DNA of 64,000 nt from Devosia sp. 66-14 (GTDB lineage: Bacteria > Pseudomonadota > Alphaproteobacteria > Rhizobiales > Devosiaceae), in NCBI GenBank assembly GCA_001899085.1, contig MKVB01000001.1:70791-134790 (forward strand). Reading direction: 5' to 3'. The translations under genes were made by a program, and so were the position numbers. Position 1 is the stretch's first letter; every line of letters begins with the position of its first letter. This document shows, one piece after another, positions 1 to 10,300 of this stretch. Below the pieces are notes generated by a model, which was given only the letters and a program-made list of their open reading frames with translations, had not been told where the DNA came from and searched no databases.

Positions 1-145
1 TCTTATCCCCCCTCAAACCCCCACGAATCAGGGGCATTCCCGAGTTTACCACTCCGTAACCTCGTTATCGGATTCCCAACAACTTGCTGCCATAAACACG
101 GGGGAAACGATGACCCCCTGACGAGGGCTCTCCGGGGAATTTGGC

Positions 146-1498
146 ATGACTGAACTGCTGTCGATCATCCTGGCCGCGGGCGAAGGCACCCGCATGCGTT
201 CGGCCACGCCGAAAGTGCTGCACCAGGTGGGAGGATTGCCGCTCGTCGGTCACGTCGTCCGCACCGTTGCCGCGCGCTCGTCGGCCATCTCCGTGGTAAT
301 CGGGCCGGGGCATGACGCCGTACAGGCAATGGTCTCCGGTCTTGCGCCAGGAGCGAGCTTTTCGACGCAGGCCGATCGCAAAGGCACGGCGCACGCAGTG
401 AAGCAGGCTGAAGCAGCCTATAGCGGAGCCAAGGGCAATGTGATCGTGCTCTATGCCGACACGCCGCTCGTCTCTGCCGAGACGCTGGCGGGGATAACCG
501 CCCGACTGGACGGCGGCGCCGATATCGTGGTGGTTGGCTTCCGGCCGGACGACACCACCGGATACGGTCGGCTGCTGACCGACAATGGCCGGCTCATCGC
601 GATCCGCGAGCACAAGGATGCCAGCGAAGCGGAGCGTACTATCGGCCTGTGTAATTCCGGCATCATGGGATTTCGCGCCGAGACGCTGCGATCGGTGATC
701 GATCGGATCGGCAATGCCAATGCCAAGGGCGAGTTCTACCTGACCGATGCCGTTGAACTGGCGAACGCCGACGGCCGTCGTATCGAAGTGGTCGAGGCTG
801 ACGCCAACGAGGTGATCGGTGTCGACGACCGGCGGAAGCTGGCGCAAGCCGAAGCGCAGTTCCAGGACCTGCGGCGCGACGACTTCATGCGCGCCGGGGT
901 GACCCTGAAGGACCCCTCGACCGTCTATTTTTCCTACGACACCGAGATCGGCCGGGACGTGACGATCTTCCCCAACGTGGTGTTCGGTCCGGGGGTGAAG
1001 ATCGCCGACGGCGTCGAAATCCGTGCCTTCTGCGACATCGAGAACACCGCCATCGGCGCGGGCGCCAGCATCGGGCCGTTTGCGCGGATGCGCGGCGGCG
1101 CCGAGATCGGCGACAACGTGCATATCGGCAATTTCGTCGAGGTGAAGAACTCGGTGGTGCATGAGGGCGTCAAGGCCGGGCACCTGAGCTACCTGGGCGA
1201 CAGTGAGGTCGGCGCCAAAACCAATATCGGGGCAGGGACCATCACCTGCAATTATGACGGCGTGAACAAATCGAAGACCACCATCGGAGCCAATGCCTTC
1301 ATTGGGTCGAACACGTCGCTGGTGGCGCCGGTGACCGTCGGCGACGGGGCCTATGTCGCCTCGGGCAGTGTCATCACCAAGGACGTCGAGCCGGATGCGC
1401 TGGCCCTGGGCCGCGCTCGGCAGGAAAACAAACCCGGCTACGCGCCCAAGCTCAAGGCACGGGCCGAAGCCATCAAACGCGCCAGATCTGGCAAGTAG
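146..1498 (+). CDS. glmU: Bifunctional UDP-GlcNAc pyrophosphorylase / glucosamine-1-phosphate N-acetyltransferase
   Basis: Cytoplasmic enzyme that acetylates glucosamine-1-phosphate and then couples it to UTP, giving UDP-GlcNAc for peptidoglycan and LPS. The 450-residue length is normal for the family. The N-terminal nucleotidyltransferase signature LAAGEGTRMRSATPKVLH lies at residues 9-26. From about residue 250 the protein shows the repeating hydrophobic hexapeptides of a left-handed beta helix, and NYDGVNKSKT is the conserved acetyltransferase stretch. A GGGGA ribosome site lies about 8 bases before the ATG. glmS follows after 13 bases, so the two are probably one operon making the precursor and product of the same pathway. 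The call is secure. Confidence 0.97.
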   Translation: MTELLSIILAAGEGTRMRSATPKVLHQVGGLPLVGHVVRTVAARSSAISVVIGPGHDAVQAMVSGLAPGASFSTQADRKGTAHAVKQAEAAYSGAKGNVIVLYADTPLVSAETLAGITARLDGGADIVVVGFRPDDTTGYGRLLTDNGRLIAIREHKDASEAERTIGLCNSGIMGFRAETLRSVIDRIGNANAKGEFYLTDAVELANADGRRIEVVEADANEVIGVDDRRKLAQAEAQFQDLRRDDFMRAGVTLKDPSTVYFSYDTEIGRDVTIFPNVVFGPGVKIADGVEIRAFCDIENTAIGAGASIGPFARMRGGAEIGDNVHIGNFVEVKNSVVHEGVKAGHLSYLGDSEVGAKTNIGAGTITCNYDGVNKSKTTIGANAFIGSNTSLVAPVTVGDGAYVASGSVITKDVEPDALALGRARQENKPGYAPKLKARAEAIKRARSGK

Positions 1499-1511
1499 GG
1501 GACCCCACGAG

Positions 1512-3338
1512 ATGTGCGGTATTGTCGGGATTATCGGGACTGAGCCGGTTGCACCGCGACTGGTCGATGCGCTCAAGCGGCTGGAATATCGCGGCTATGA
1601 CAGCGCCGGCGTCGCGACGCTGGAGGGTGGGCAGATCGGCCGCCGCCGCGCCGAAGGCAAGCTCGGCAATCTCGCCGCCAAGCTGAGCTTCGAGCCGCTC
1701 AGCGGCAATATCGGTATCGGTCATACCCGCTGGGCGACGCATGGCGCGCCCACCGAAGGCAATGCCCATCCGCACGCCACCGACAAGGTGGCGGTGGTCC
1801 ATAACGGCATCATCGAGAACTTCCGTGAGCTGCTCGCCGACCTTGCCAAGGACGGCTATCTGCCCAAGACCCAGACCGACACGGAATCGGTAGCGCTGTG
1901 GGTGACGCGCGAGCTCGATCGCGGGCTCGACCCCGAGATGGCGGTGGCGCGGACGCTGAAGCAGCTGCACGGCGCTTTCGCCCTGGCCTTCATGTTCAAG
2001 GGCGAAGAGGCGCTGCTGATCGCTGCCCGCTCCGGCGCGCCGCTCGCCATCGGCTATGGCGCGACCGAGATGTATCTGGGGTCCGACGCCATGGCGCTGG
2101 CCCCGTTCACCTCACGGCTGAGCTATCTGCTCGATGGCGATTGGGCCGTGCTGACCAAGCACGGCGTCACCATCCGCGACGGCTCGGACGCCATCGTGCA
2201 GCGCGAGATGCTGGTTTCGGCCGCTTCGGCGCTGCTGGTCGACAAGGGCAATCACCGCCACTTCATGGCCAAGGAAATCTACGAGCAGCCCGAAACCGTG
2301 TCGCACACGCTCAGCCACTATGTGGATATGAGCAGCGACAAGGTAGCGCTGCGCGAGGCGCTGCCGTTCGATTTCGCCGCGCTCAGGCGGCTGACCATTT
2401 CGGCCTGCGGCACGGCCTCCTATGCCGGTATCGTCGCCAAATACTGGTTCGAGCGCTATGCGCGGCTGCCGGTGGATGTCGATGTCGCCTCCGAGTTCCG
2501 CTATCGCGAGCCGCCGCTGGAGCAGGGGGGGCTCAGCCTCTTCATCTCGCAATCGGGCGAGACCGCCGACACGCTGGCGGCCCTGCGCTACTGCGCCAGC
2601 CAGGGCCAGCATATCGCCTCGCTGCTGAATTCGCCGGAATCGACCATGGCGCGCGAAAGCCAGGTGGTGTTCCCGACCCTGTGCGGGCCGGAAATCGGCG
2701 TCGCCTCGACCAAGGCGTTCACGGCGCAGCTGACGGCGCTGGCGAGCCTCGCCGTCGCCGCCGGCGTGGCGCGCGGCACGATCTCGGCGGCCGAGGAAGC
2801 CGAACTGGTGCACAGCCTCACCACGCTGCCGACCGCCATTTCCGCCGCGTTGGCGCTCGAGAGCCAGGTCGAGGATATCGCCAAGCGCCTGTCGAAGGCC
2901 AAGGACGTGCTCTATCTCGGGCGCGGCCAGATGTTCCCGATCGCCATGGAAGGCGCGCTCAAGCTCAAGGAACTGAGCTACATCCACGCCGAGGCCTATC
3001 CGGCCGGCGAGCTGAAGCACGGGCCGATCGCCCTGGTGGACGAGCTGATGCCGGTGATCGTCGTCGCCCCGTCGGACGAACTGATGGGCAAGACCTTCTC
3101 CAACATGCAGGAAGTCGCGGCACGTGGCGGCAAGATCATCCTGATCACCGACGAGGTGGGCAAAGCGGCGGTGGGTGATGGTGTGGCCGAGGTGCTGGTG
3201 CTGCCCAAGGTCGCGAGCTTCGTGGCGCCGATCCTTGCGACCATTCCGGTGCAGCTCCTCGCTTATCACACCGCCTCGTTCATGGGCACCGACGTCGACC
3301 AGCCGCGCAACCTCGCCAAGAGCGTGACGGTCGAATAG
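1512..3338 (+). CDS. glmS: Glutamine-fructose-6-phosphate aminotransferase (isomerizing)
   Basis: Makes glucosamine-6-phosphate from fructose-6-phosphate and glutamine, the entry step to amino sugars. I chose the ATG at 1512 because it gives MCGIVGIIG, in which the Cys after the removed Met is the class II glutaminase nucleophile. An upstream in-frame start at 1353 would bury this Cys and overlap glmU. The protein has 608 residues, as expected. HTRWATHG near residue 70 belongs to the glutaminase domain. Two SIS sugar-isomerase domains follow, and the C-terminus DQPRNLAKSVTVE is the conserved isomerase tail. No ribozyme-like leader is evident in the 13-base gap to glmU. Confidence 0.97.
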   Translation: MCGIVGIIGTEPVAPRLVDALKRLEYRGYDSAGVATLEGGQIGRRRAEGKLGNLAAKLSFEPLSGNIGIGHTRWATHGAPTEGNAHPHATDKVAVVHNGIIENFRELLADLAKDGYLPKTQTDTESVALWVTRELDRGLDPEMAVARTLKQLHGAFALAFMFKGEEALLIAARSGAPLAIGYGATEMYLGSDAMALAPFTSRLSYLLDGDWAVLTKHGVTIRDGSDAIVQREMLVSAASALLVDKGNHRHFMAKEIYEQPETVSHTLSHYVDMSSDKVALREALPFDFAALRRLTISACGTASYAGIVAKYWFERYARLPVDVDVASEFRYREPPLEQGGLSLFISQSGETADTLAALRYCASQGQHIASLLNSPESTMARESQVVFPTLCGPEIGVASTKAFTAQLTALASLAVAAGVARGTISAAEEAELVHSLTTLPTAISAALALESQVEDIAKRLSKAKDVLYLGRGQMFPIAMEGALKLKELSYIHAEAYPAGELKHGPIALVDELMPVIVVAPSDELMGKTFSNMQEVAARGGKIILITDEVGKAAVGDGVAEVLVLPKVASFVAPILATIPVQLLAYHTASFMGTDVDQPRNLAKSVTVE

Positions 3339-3341
3339 GTC

Positions 3342-3863
3342 GTGCTCTCGCCCAGCCTGCCGGACGAACTGACGACCGCGATCCGCGAACGCTACGAGCC
3401 GGCCGGCCTCGTACTGACCGACCGGCCGCGGCGCGAGGCGGAAAGCGCCGAGTATGCCGCCTGCCGGTTCGGCCTCAATGGCCACCAGGTGGCGTTCCGC
3501 GTCGCGCGGACGACCCCGACCAAGCTCGGGCAGTTCGTCACCATCTGGAAACGCGAGACTCCCGACGCCGAGATCGCGCCGCTCGATGCGGCTGACGGCG
3601 TGGCTTTGGTCGTCGTCGGCTGCGCCGATGCCCGGCATCGAGGTCAGTTCATCTTCGACCGGCGGTCGCTGATCGAGCGCGGCGTGTTCTCGGTCGATGG
3701 CAAAGGTGGCAAGCGCGCTATCCGGGTCTATCCGCCATGGAGCCAACCCATTGCCAAAGACGCGCTGCGCACGCAGCAATGGCAGTTGCGGCACTTCCTG
3801 CCGCTGGACTCGCGCGATCGCAGTGCGGAACTGCGGCGGCTGATGGTGGTGACAGGTGAATAA
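3342..3863 (+). CDS. MepB-family protein of unknown function
   Basis: 173 residues beginning at a GTG three bases after the glmS stop, so translation is probably coupled to glmS. The sequence resembles the MepB family, named after the third gene of the staphylococcal mepRAB operon. Recognisable family features are an early EYAACRFGLNG block, a central KLGQFVTIWKR strand, and the late VYPPWSQPIAKDALRTQQWQ region. The biochemical role of the family is not known to me. No signal peptide or membrane segment is visible, so it should be cytoplasmic. It overlaps the next gene by 8 bases. Both the GTG start and the family assignment rest on reading, not on a search. Confidence 0.8.
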   Translation: MLSPSLPDELTTAIRERYEPAGLVLTDRPRREAESAEYAACRFGLNGHQVAFRVARTTPTKLGQFVTIWKRETPDAEIAPLDAADGVALVVVGCADARHRGQFIFDRRSLIERGVFSVDGKGGKRAIRVYPPWSQPIAKDALRTQQWQLRHFLPLDSRDRSAELRRLMVVTGE

Positions 3864-4242
3864 GCCGTTCTTCGAGCAGGAGCCCGAACTCAACGTCCTC
3901 GGCGAAAAGCTGGTGCTGTGCTCGATGCACCCGCTGACCGGGTTCTTTCGCAACGGCAACTGCATCACCGGCCCGCTCGACGAAGGCCGGCATACAGTGT
4001 GCGCCGAGATGACCGACGCGTTCCTCGCCTTCTCGAAATCGCGTGGCAATGATCTCTCGACGCCGATGCCGGAATACGCGTTCCCGGGCCTCAAGGCCGG
4101 CGACCGCTGGTGCCTCGTGGCGCTGCGCTGGGTCGAGGCGCTGGAGGCCGGGATGGCGCCGCGCGTGGTGCTGAAAGCCACGCATCAGTCGGTGCTGAAC
4201 TATGTCGAGATCGACGTGCTGAGGAAGTACGCGGTGGAGTGA
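3856..4242 (+). CDS. DUF2237 family protein
   Basis: 128 residues starting at a GTG that overlaps the MepB-like gene by 8 bases, so the two are translationally coupled. The family is recognised from LNVLGEKLVLCS, GFFRNGNCITGP, SKSRGNDLSTP and FPGLKAGDRWCL, which include two conserved cysteines in the N-terminal third and one in the DRWCL motif. No function has been established for DUF2237, to my knowledge. The length fits the family. It closes the plus-strand run glmU-glmS-mepB-DUF2237, and the convergent acetyltransferase gene begins on the other strand 65 bases later. Confidence 0.85.
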   Translation: MNKPFFEQEPELNVLGEKLVLCSMHPLTGFFRNGNCITGPLDEGRHTVCAEMTDAFLAFSKSRGNDLSTPMPEYAFPGLKAGDRWCLVALRWVEALEAGMAPRVVLKATHQSVLNYVEIDVLRKYAVE

Positions 4243-4249
4243 GGGGGCT

Positions 4250-4283
4250 CCTGGCTCCCCTCAAGGGAGGCGAGAGCCGAGGG
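4250..4283. repeat. Imperfect intergenic palindrome between convergent genes
   Basis: A GGCTC arm pairs with GAGCC, and an inner CCC pairs with GGG around a short loop. The element lies in the 65-base convergent gap between the DUF2237 gene and the acetyltransferase. It has no T run, so it is a weak intrinsic terminator at best. It resembles the dispersed extragenic palindromes common in Hyphomicrobiales genomes, which is an inference from its look. Confidence 0.35.
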
Positions 4284-4307
4284 ACTGGGGTTCCACAACC
4301 TACGTCC

Positions 4308-4724
4308 CTAATCCTCGATCAACCGCCGCCCCAGGCTCAGCGAGTCGTGCCGCTCATAGCCCAGGCGGTCGTAGAACTTCAGCACGCCGTCATTCTCGCC
4401 CCGCACCAGCAGGTTGATCTTCGGGCAGCCCATTGCCGCAAGACGGCGCTCGAGCTCTGCCAGCAGCGCCGCGCCGTAGCCGTTCCCGGCGTGCGCCGCC
4501 GCGGTCGCGAGGTAGTAGACCGAGCCGCGATGACCGTCATAGCCGCCCATGGCGGTGGCGATGACTTCGCCCTCGTGCTCTCCGACGAGGAAAAGTTCGG
4601 GCTGCACGGCGAGCTTGCGCTCGATGTCCTTGAGCGGATCGTTCCATGGCCGGGTCAGCCCGCGGGCCTGCCAGAGGGCGACGACCGCGTCGGTATCGCG
4701 GCGTTCAAAGGGGCGGATATGCAT
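4308..4724 (-). CDS. GNAT acetyltransferase, YpeA type
   Basis: 138 residues with a single GNAT fold: N-terminal IRPFERRDTDAVVALW, the acetyl-CoA pyrophosphate-binding loop HAGNGYGAALL around residues 77-87, and the C-terminal LKFYDRLGYERHDSLSLGRRL. The RPFERRDTDAVVALW start, the WNDP motif and the LGRRLIED end are typical of the YpeA subgroup, whose substrate is not settled. It is encoded just downstream of recG (5 bases), so it may be read through from recG. The motif GNGYG matches the family pattern Q/RxxGxG/A only loosely, as YpeA proteins often do. Confidence 0.85.
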   Translation of the reverse strand: MHIRPFERRDTDAVVALWQARGLTRPWNDPLKDIERKLAVQPELFLVGEHEGEVIATAMGGYDGHRGSVYYLATAAAHAGNGYGAALLAELERRLAAMGCPKINLLVRGENDGVLKFYDRLGYERHDSLSLGRRLIED

Positions 4725-4729
4725 GAAGG

Positions 4730-6838
4730 TCAGCCGGCTCGGAGCAGGGGAATGGCGAGGTCTTTGCGGAACAGATAGAGCAGCGTACGCAAGGCGTCGC
4801 CGTCGCGGCCGGTAAGGCCTGGGTTACGGGTCAGGGCGTTCTTGGCGTCCTCGTGCGCCCATTCGAGCAGGTGCCGGTGCACGTCGGGCACCGCGAGGTG
4901 ATAGCCGGGCATGCCGGACTGCCGGGTGCCGAGCACATCGCCCTGACCGCGCAGTTCGAGGTCCTTTTCGGCGATGACGAAGCCGTCTTCGGTGCCCTTG
5001 ATGGTCTCGAGTCGCGCCTTGGCGGTTTCGCTCAGCGGCTCCTTGTAGAGCAGCAGGCAGGCCGAGCGCTGGCTGCCGCGGCCGACCCGGCCGCGCAACT
5101 GATGGAGCTGCGCCAGGCCGAAGCGCTCGGCATGCTCGATGATCATGATGGTGGCGTTGGGCACGTCGACGCCCACTTCGATGACCGTGGTGGCGACGAG
5201 GATCTTGGCTTCGTTGCGCTGGAAGCGCTCCATCGCCTCGGCCTTGGCGGCGGCGCTCATGCGGCCATGGATGAGCACGACCTCTGCGCCGAACACCTTC
5301 TGCAATTCGGCGAAGCGATCCTCGGCGGCGACCACTTCGAGATGCTCGCTTTCCTCGACCAGCGGACAGACCCAGAAGGCCTGCGCCCCCTCGGCGATGC
5401 GGCTCTGGAGGCGCTGGATGACGCGCCCGTACTCGCCGATGGAGAGCACGGCAGTATCGATCGGCTGCCGGCCGCGCGGCTTTTCGCGCAGGATGCTGAC
5501 CGCCATGTCGCCGAAATGGGTCAGCACCAGGGTGCGCGGGATCGGTGTCGCCGTCATCACCAGCAGGTCGGCATGCGAGCCTTTCTCGCTGAGCGCCAGG
5601 CGCTGGTGCACGCCGAAGCGGTGCTGCTCGTCCACCACCGTCAGGCCGAGATTGTGGAATTCGACGCCGCTCTGGAACAGTGCATGCGTGCCGACGACGA
5701 TCGTGGTCGAGCCATCGGTGATGCCCGACAATACGGCGCGGCGCTCGGCGGCCGTCATCTTGCCGGTCAGCAGCACGATGCCGATTCCGACCTGCTCGCA
5801 GAGCGGTTTCAGCGTCTTGTAGTGCTGGCTGGCGAGGATTTCGGTGGGCGTCATCAGCGCCGACTGCGCGCCGCTTTCGGCCATCGCCGCCATTGCCATC
5901 AGCGCGACGACCGTCTTGCCGGCGCCGACATCTCCCTGCAAAAGGCGTGACATGCGCTCGGGAGCCGCGAGGTCGTGCCGGATGTCTTCGACGGCGAGGC
6001 GCTGGCCCTCGGTGAGGGTATAGGGCAGGGCGGCCTCGACCCTGGCGGAGATCTCGCCGCTGAAGCGCCGGGCGATACCGCGCGGCGCGATGAGCTGCGA
6101 GCGGACGATCAGCAGCGCGAGCTGGCCGGCGAGATACTCGTCATAGGCAAGCCGCATCCGGTTCTTCGACCAGAGCTGCGCGTCATCGGGCGTCTCCGGG
6201 GCGTGTGAGGCCTGCATGGCGGCGCGAAAGCTCGGCCACCCGAACTCGGCGATGCGCTCGTCAGGCATCCATTCGGGCAGATCCGGCACTGTCTCCAGCA
6301 CCTGCCGGGTCAATTTGATCAGGGCGCGCGAGCTGAGGCCATGGGTCAGCGGGTAAACCGGCTCGACCAGCGGCATGTCCTCGAACTTGTCGGCCTCGAC
6401 CACATAGTCGGGGTGGGTGATCTGCTTCTCGCCCTGGAAGAAGCCGATCGTGCCGGAGACGTAGCGGGTCTCGCCCACCGGCAGGAGCTTTTCGACCCAG
6501 CCGCCCTGGGCGCGGAAATACACCAGCTGGATTTCACCGGTCTCGTCATGCGCGAACACCCGATGCGGGATGTGCTCTCGCCCGCGCGGCGGCGGCTGGT
6601 GACGGTCGATATGGAGTTTCAGCGTGGCGATATTGTTGTGCACCGCATTGGCGATGCCATCCATGCGACGGCGGTCGAGGACGCCGGTGGGCATATGCAT
6701 CAACAGGTCGAGCGCGATGGCTTCCTGCCCCTCGGGCGCGCCGAAGAACCGGGTCAGCAGCGTGCTGAGCTGCGGCCCCACCCCCTTGATGGTGTGGAGC
6801 GAACGAAACAGCGGATCGAGGGCCGGCGGACGGGACAT
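4730..6838 (-). CDS. recG: ATP-dependent DNA helicase RecG
   Basis: Branch-migration helicase that rescues stalled forks and processes Holliday junctions. I placed the start at 6838 (MSRPPALDPLFRSL), giving 702 residues as in other RecG proteins. A longer frame upstream has no family similarity. The N-terminal wedge (OB fold) is followed by the helicase core with Walker A GDVGAGKT, motif II DEQH in VVDEQHRFGV, TATPIPRT, and motif VI QLRGRVGRG. The C-terminal TRB region is intact. The gene is divergent from sdhE-mfd across 191 bases, so two repair translocases are neighbours. Confidence 0.97.
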   Translation of the reverse strand: MSRPPALDPLFRSLHTIKGVGPQLSTLLTRFFGAPEGQEAIALDLLMHMPTGVLDRRRMDGIANAVHNNIATLKLHIDRHQPPPRGREHIPHRVFAHDETGEIQLVYFRAQGGWVEKLLPVGETRYVSGTIGFFQGEKQITHPDYVVEADKFEDMPLVEPVYPLTHGLSSRALIKLTRQVLETVPDLPEWMPDERIAEFGWPSFRAAMQASHAPETPDDAQLWSKNRMRLAYDEYLAGQLALLIVRSQLIAPRGIARRFSGEISARVEAALPYTLTEGQRLAVEDIRHDLAAPERMSRLLQGDVGAGKTVVALMAMAAMAESGAQSALMTPTEILASQHYKTLKPLCEQVGIGIVLLTGKMTAAERRAVLSGITDGSTTIVVGTHALFQSGVEFHNLGLTVVDEQHRFGVHQRLALSEKGSHADLLVMTATPIPRTLVLTHFGDMAVSILREKPRGRQPIDTAVLSIGEYGRVIQRLQSRIAEGAQAFWVCPLVEESEHLEVVAAEDRFAELQKVFGAEVVLIHGRMSAAAKAEAMERFQRNEAKILVATTVIEVGVDVPNATIMIIEHAERFGLAQLHQLRGRVGRGSQRSACLLLYKEPLSETAKARLETIKGTEDGFVIAEKDLELRGQGDVLGTRQSGMPGYHLAVPDVHRHLLEWAHEDAKNALTRNPGLTGRDGDALRTLLYLFRKDLAIPLLRAG

Positions 6839-7029
6839 GCAACTCGCGTAAGGACAGATTTGTCCGGTGAGTTGTGGCAAAATCGGCTGGCGATTGCCAC
6901 CGGCTTGCAGGGCTCTGCTGCCAGAAAGCGGCCATCGCGACGCCAGTCGCTGGTGTCCCTGTCGACCACGTGACATGGCGACGATATCCGCGTAAACACG
7001 CCATCCACATTCTCCGAGACCACCCGCTC

Positions 7030-7311
7030 ATGGCCCTTCAAAAAGACGCCGGTGAAGATTCTGCTATGCGATTGCGCCGCCTGCGCTATCGCGCCTGGCA
7101 TCGCGGCACCAAGGAGATGGACCTGCTGCTCGGGCCCTACGCCGATGCCCGCCTGGAGCTCATGAGCGGCGCCGAACTCGACCGCTTCGAGACGCTGCTC
7201 GAGGAAGTGGATACCGACCTCCAGGCCTGGCTGATGGGGCAGGAGCCCGCCCCCCAGGACGCCGACCACGAGCTGCTCGCCGACCTCCTCAAGTTTCGGA
7301 CCGCCAAATGA
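7030..7311 (+). CDS. sdhE: FAD assembly factor SdhE (DUF339)
   Basis: Small factor that promotes covalent flavinylation of succinate dehydrogenase SdhA. The start at 7030 gives 93 residues. The hallmark region RRLRYRAWHRGTKEMD carries the conserved RxxYRxxRG-type surface (here WHRGTKEMD), followed by the LxxFExLL-type helix (LDRFETLLEE) and a D-rich end. The stop overlaps the mfd start by 4 bases (ATGA). SdhE next to mfd is a recurring alphaproteobacterial arrangement, and the two functions are unrelated as far as is known. Confidence 0.93.
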   Translation: MALQKDAGEDSAMRLRRLRYRAWHRGTKEMDLLLGPYADARLELMSGAELDRFETLLEEVDTDLQAWLMGQEPAPQDADHELLADLLKFRTAK

Positions 7312-10300
7312 CCGACCAGCGCGCCGACCGCACGATCTCCAACGTTCCAGACGGCATGCAGCCGGTGGTGCTGGCGCGCCTCGTCGAAGAGCGGCTGAAA
7401 GCTTCGCCCCAGGCGGCGGCGAGCGCGGTGTTCGTGGCGCGCGACGGCAGGCGCCTGCAGCGCATGGTGGAGATCCTCGAGCAATTGCTGCCCGGCCACC
7501 AGTTGCTGACGCTGCCCGCCTGGGACTGCCTGCCTTACGACCGCGTATCGCCCAACGGGGTGACGATCGCCGCGCGGATGACGACGCTTTCCAGCCTAGC
7601 CGCCGGTGGAGCAAGGGGCGCGATCGTCCTCACCACCGTCAATGCGCTGGTGCAGAAGCTGCCGCCGCGCGATGTGGTGGCGGGGATGAGCTTCGCCGCT
7701 GCGGCGGGGCAGGTGGTAGACAGCGACAGGCTGATCGCCTGGGCCGCCGGCAACGGCTATCTCCGGGTGCCGACGGTGCGCGAGACCGGCGAGTATGCGG
7801 TGCGCGGCGGGCTGGTGGACCTCTATCCGGCCGGCGTCGAATCGCCGTTGCGGTTCGACTTTTTCGGCAAGCAGCTCGAGACGATCCGCACTTTCGATCC
7901 CGACAGCCAGCGCACCACTGGTAACCTGAAGCGCATCGCGCTGGCGCCGATGAGCGAAGTGCTGCTGAGCGAGGAAGCGATCCGTCGCTTCCGCGCCCGC
8001 TACACCACCATGTTCGGCGGCAACACCGTCGACGATCCGCTCTATGCCGCGGTGAGCGCCGGCCAGCGCTATCCGGGCGTCGAGCATTGGACGCCGTTCT
8101 TCTACGACCAGCTGGATCACCTCGCCGCCTATACCGACGACGCGCCCTTCGTCTTCGACGATCAGGCGCGGGAAGCCTTCGCCGACCGGCAGACCCAGAT
8201 CTCGGACTATTATCAGGCGCGCGAGGACGCGCGGCACGAAAAGCAGTCGCAGGGCGCGGCGCCCTACAAGCCGGTGCCGCCGGCGCAGCTCTACGAGATG
8301 GAGCGAGCGCCCTACACGCTGGCGCCCGACGGGGGCGTGGTGCAGCTTTCGCCGTTCGCGACACCCGAAACGCGCAAGCCCGACGATGCCGGCGGGCGGG
8401 TGGCGCCGAGCTTCGCCGCCGAGCGGCAGGCGCAGGACGTCAACCTGTTCGAGGCGGTGGTCAAACTGTTCCGCGCCGAGCGGAAAAAGGGCCGCAAGAC
8501 CATCATTGCCTGCTGGTCGGAAGGCTCGCGCGATCGCATGGCGCAGGTGCTGGCCGATCACGGCCTGGCGCATCCGCGGCTTGCCGAAAACTGGCGTGAC
8601 GCCGAAACCACTTCGCCGGAAACCACCGCGCTGGTGGTGCTGGGGCTCGAGACCGGCTTCCAGACCGACGACATGCTGGTGCTCTCCGAGCAGGACATTC
8701 TCGGTGAGCGCCTGCTGCGGCCGCAGAAGCGGCGCAAGGCCTCCGACGCGCTGACCGAGGCGGCCGGCCTCGCCGCCGGTGACCTCGTGGTGCATGTCGA
8801 TCACGGCATCGGCCGCTTCCTCGGTCTGAAGACCATCGAGGTGCAGGGCGCGCCGCACGACTGCGTCGAAATCGAGTATGCCGGCAATACCAAGCTCTAT
8901 CTGCCGGTCGAGAATATCGAGCTGCTGTCGCGCTACGGCGCCGATGCCATCATCGAGCTCGACAAGCTCGGCGGCGTGGCCTGGCAGGCCAAGAAGAGCA
9001 AGCTCAAGAAGCGCATCCGCGACATGGCGGAGCAGCTGATAAAGATCGCGGCGCAGCGGCAGCTGTCGACGGTGCCGCCGATGGACGTGCAGCCGGGTCT
9101 CTACGAGGAGTTTGCGGCGCGCTTCCCCTATGACGAGACCGAGGATCAGCTGGCGGCGATCAACGCCGTGTTCGAGGACCTGGCTTCCGGCCGGGTGATG
9201 GATCGGCTGGTCTGCGGTGACGTCGGCTTCGGCAAGACCGAAGTGGCGTTGCGTGCGGCCTTCGCGGTGGCGATGTCCGGCCGTCAGGTGGCGGTGGTGG
9301 TGCCGACCACGCTCTTGTCGCGGCAGCACTTCAAGACCTTCAGCGAGCGCTTTTCCGGGCTGCCGCTGCGGATCCGGCAGGCCTCGCGGCTGGTCTCCTC
9401 GACCGAGCTCAAGGCAACGCGCGAGGAACTGGAGAAAGGCACTGTCGACATCGTCGTCGGCACCCACTCGCTGCTGGCCAAATCCATCCAGTTCAGGGAC
9501 CTGGGCCTGCTCATCATCGACGAGGAGCAGCATTTCGGCGTCGCGCACAAGGAGCGACTGAAGGAGCTCAAGGGCAACGTCCATGTGCTGACGCTGACCG
9601 CGACCCCGATCCCGCGCACCCTGCAGCTGGCGCTCACCGGCGTGCGCGACCTGTCGCTGCTGGCGACGCCGCCGATCGACCGGCTCGCCATTCGCACCTT
9701 CGTCTCCCCCTTCGATCCGCTGAGCGTCCGCGAAGCGCTGCTGCGCGAAAAGTATCGCGGCGGGCAGGCCTTCTACGTGGTGCCCAAGATCAAGGACCAG
9801 CCCGATATCGCCGAGTTCCTGCGCCAGCAGGTGCCGGAGGTGAGCTATGTCGTCGCCAATGGGCAGATGCCGCCGGGTGAACTCGACGACATCATGAACA
9901 ATTTCTACGATGGCAAGTTCGACGTGCTGGTGGCCACCACGATCGTCGAATCCGGGCTCGACATCCCCAACGCCAACACCCTGGTCGTACACCGGGCCGA
10001 TAACTTCGGCCTCGCCCAGCTCTACCAGATCCGCGGCCGCATCGGCCGGGCCAAGCAGCGCGCCTATGCGCTGTTCACCATCCCGCCGGATCGCAAGCTC
10101 AACGACACGGCCGAGCGGCGACTGACGGTGCTGCAGTCGCTTGAAACGCTGGGCGCGGGGTTCCAGCTGGCGAGTCACGACCTCGATATCCGCGGCGCCG
10201 GCAATCTGCTCGGCGACGAGCAGTCCGGCCACATCCGCGAGGTGGGGTTCGAGCTCTACCAGGCGATGCTGGAAGAGGCGGTGGCGGCGCTGCGCGACGG

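Noticed and set aside
7596-10232. An 878-codon open frame on the strand opposite mfd, and similar long antisense frames opposite glmS, rnr, topA and others
   Set aside because: They lie entirely antisense to secure genes, lack ribosome sites, have His/Arg-rich low-complexity translations, and are expected in GC-rich codon-biased DNA.
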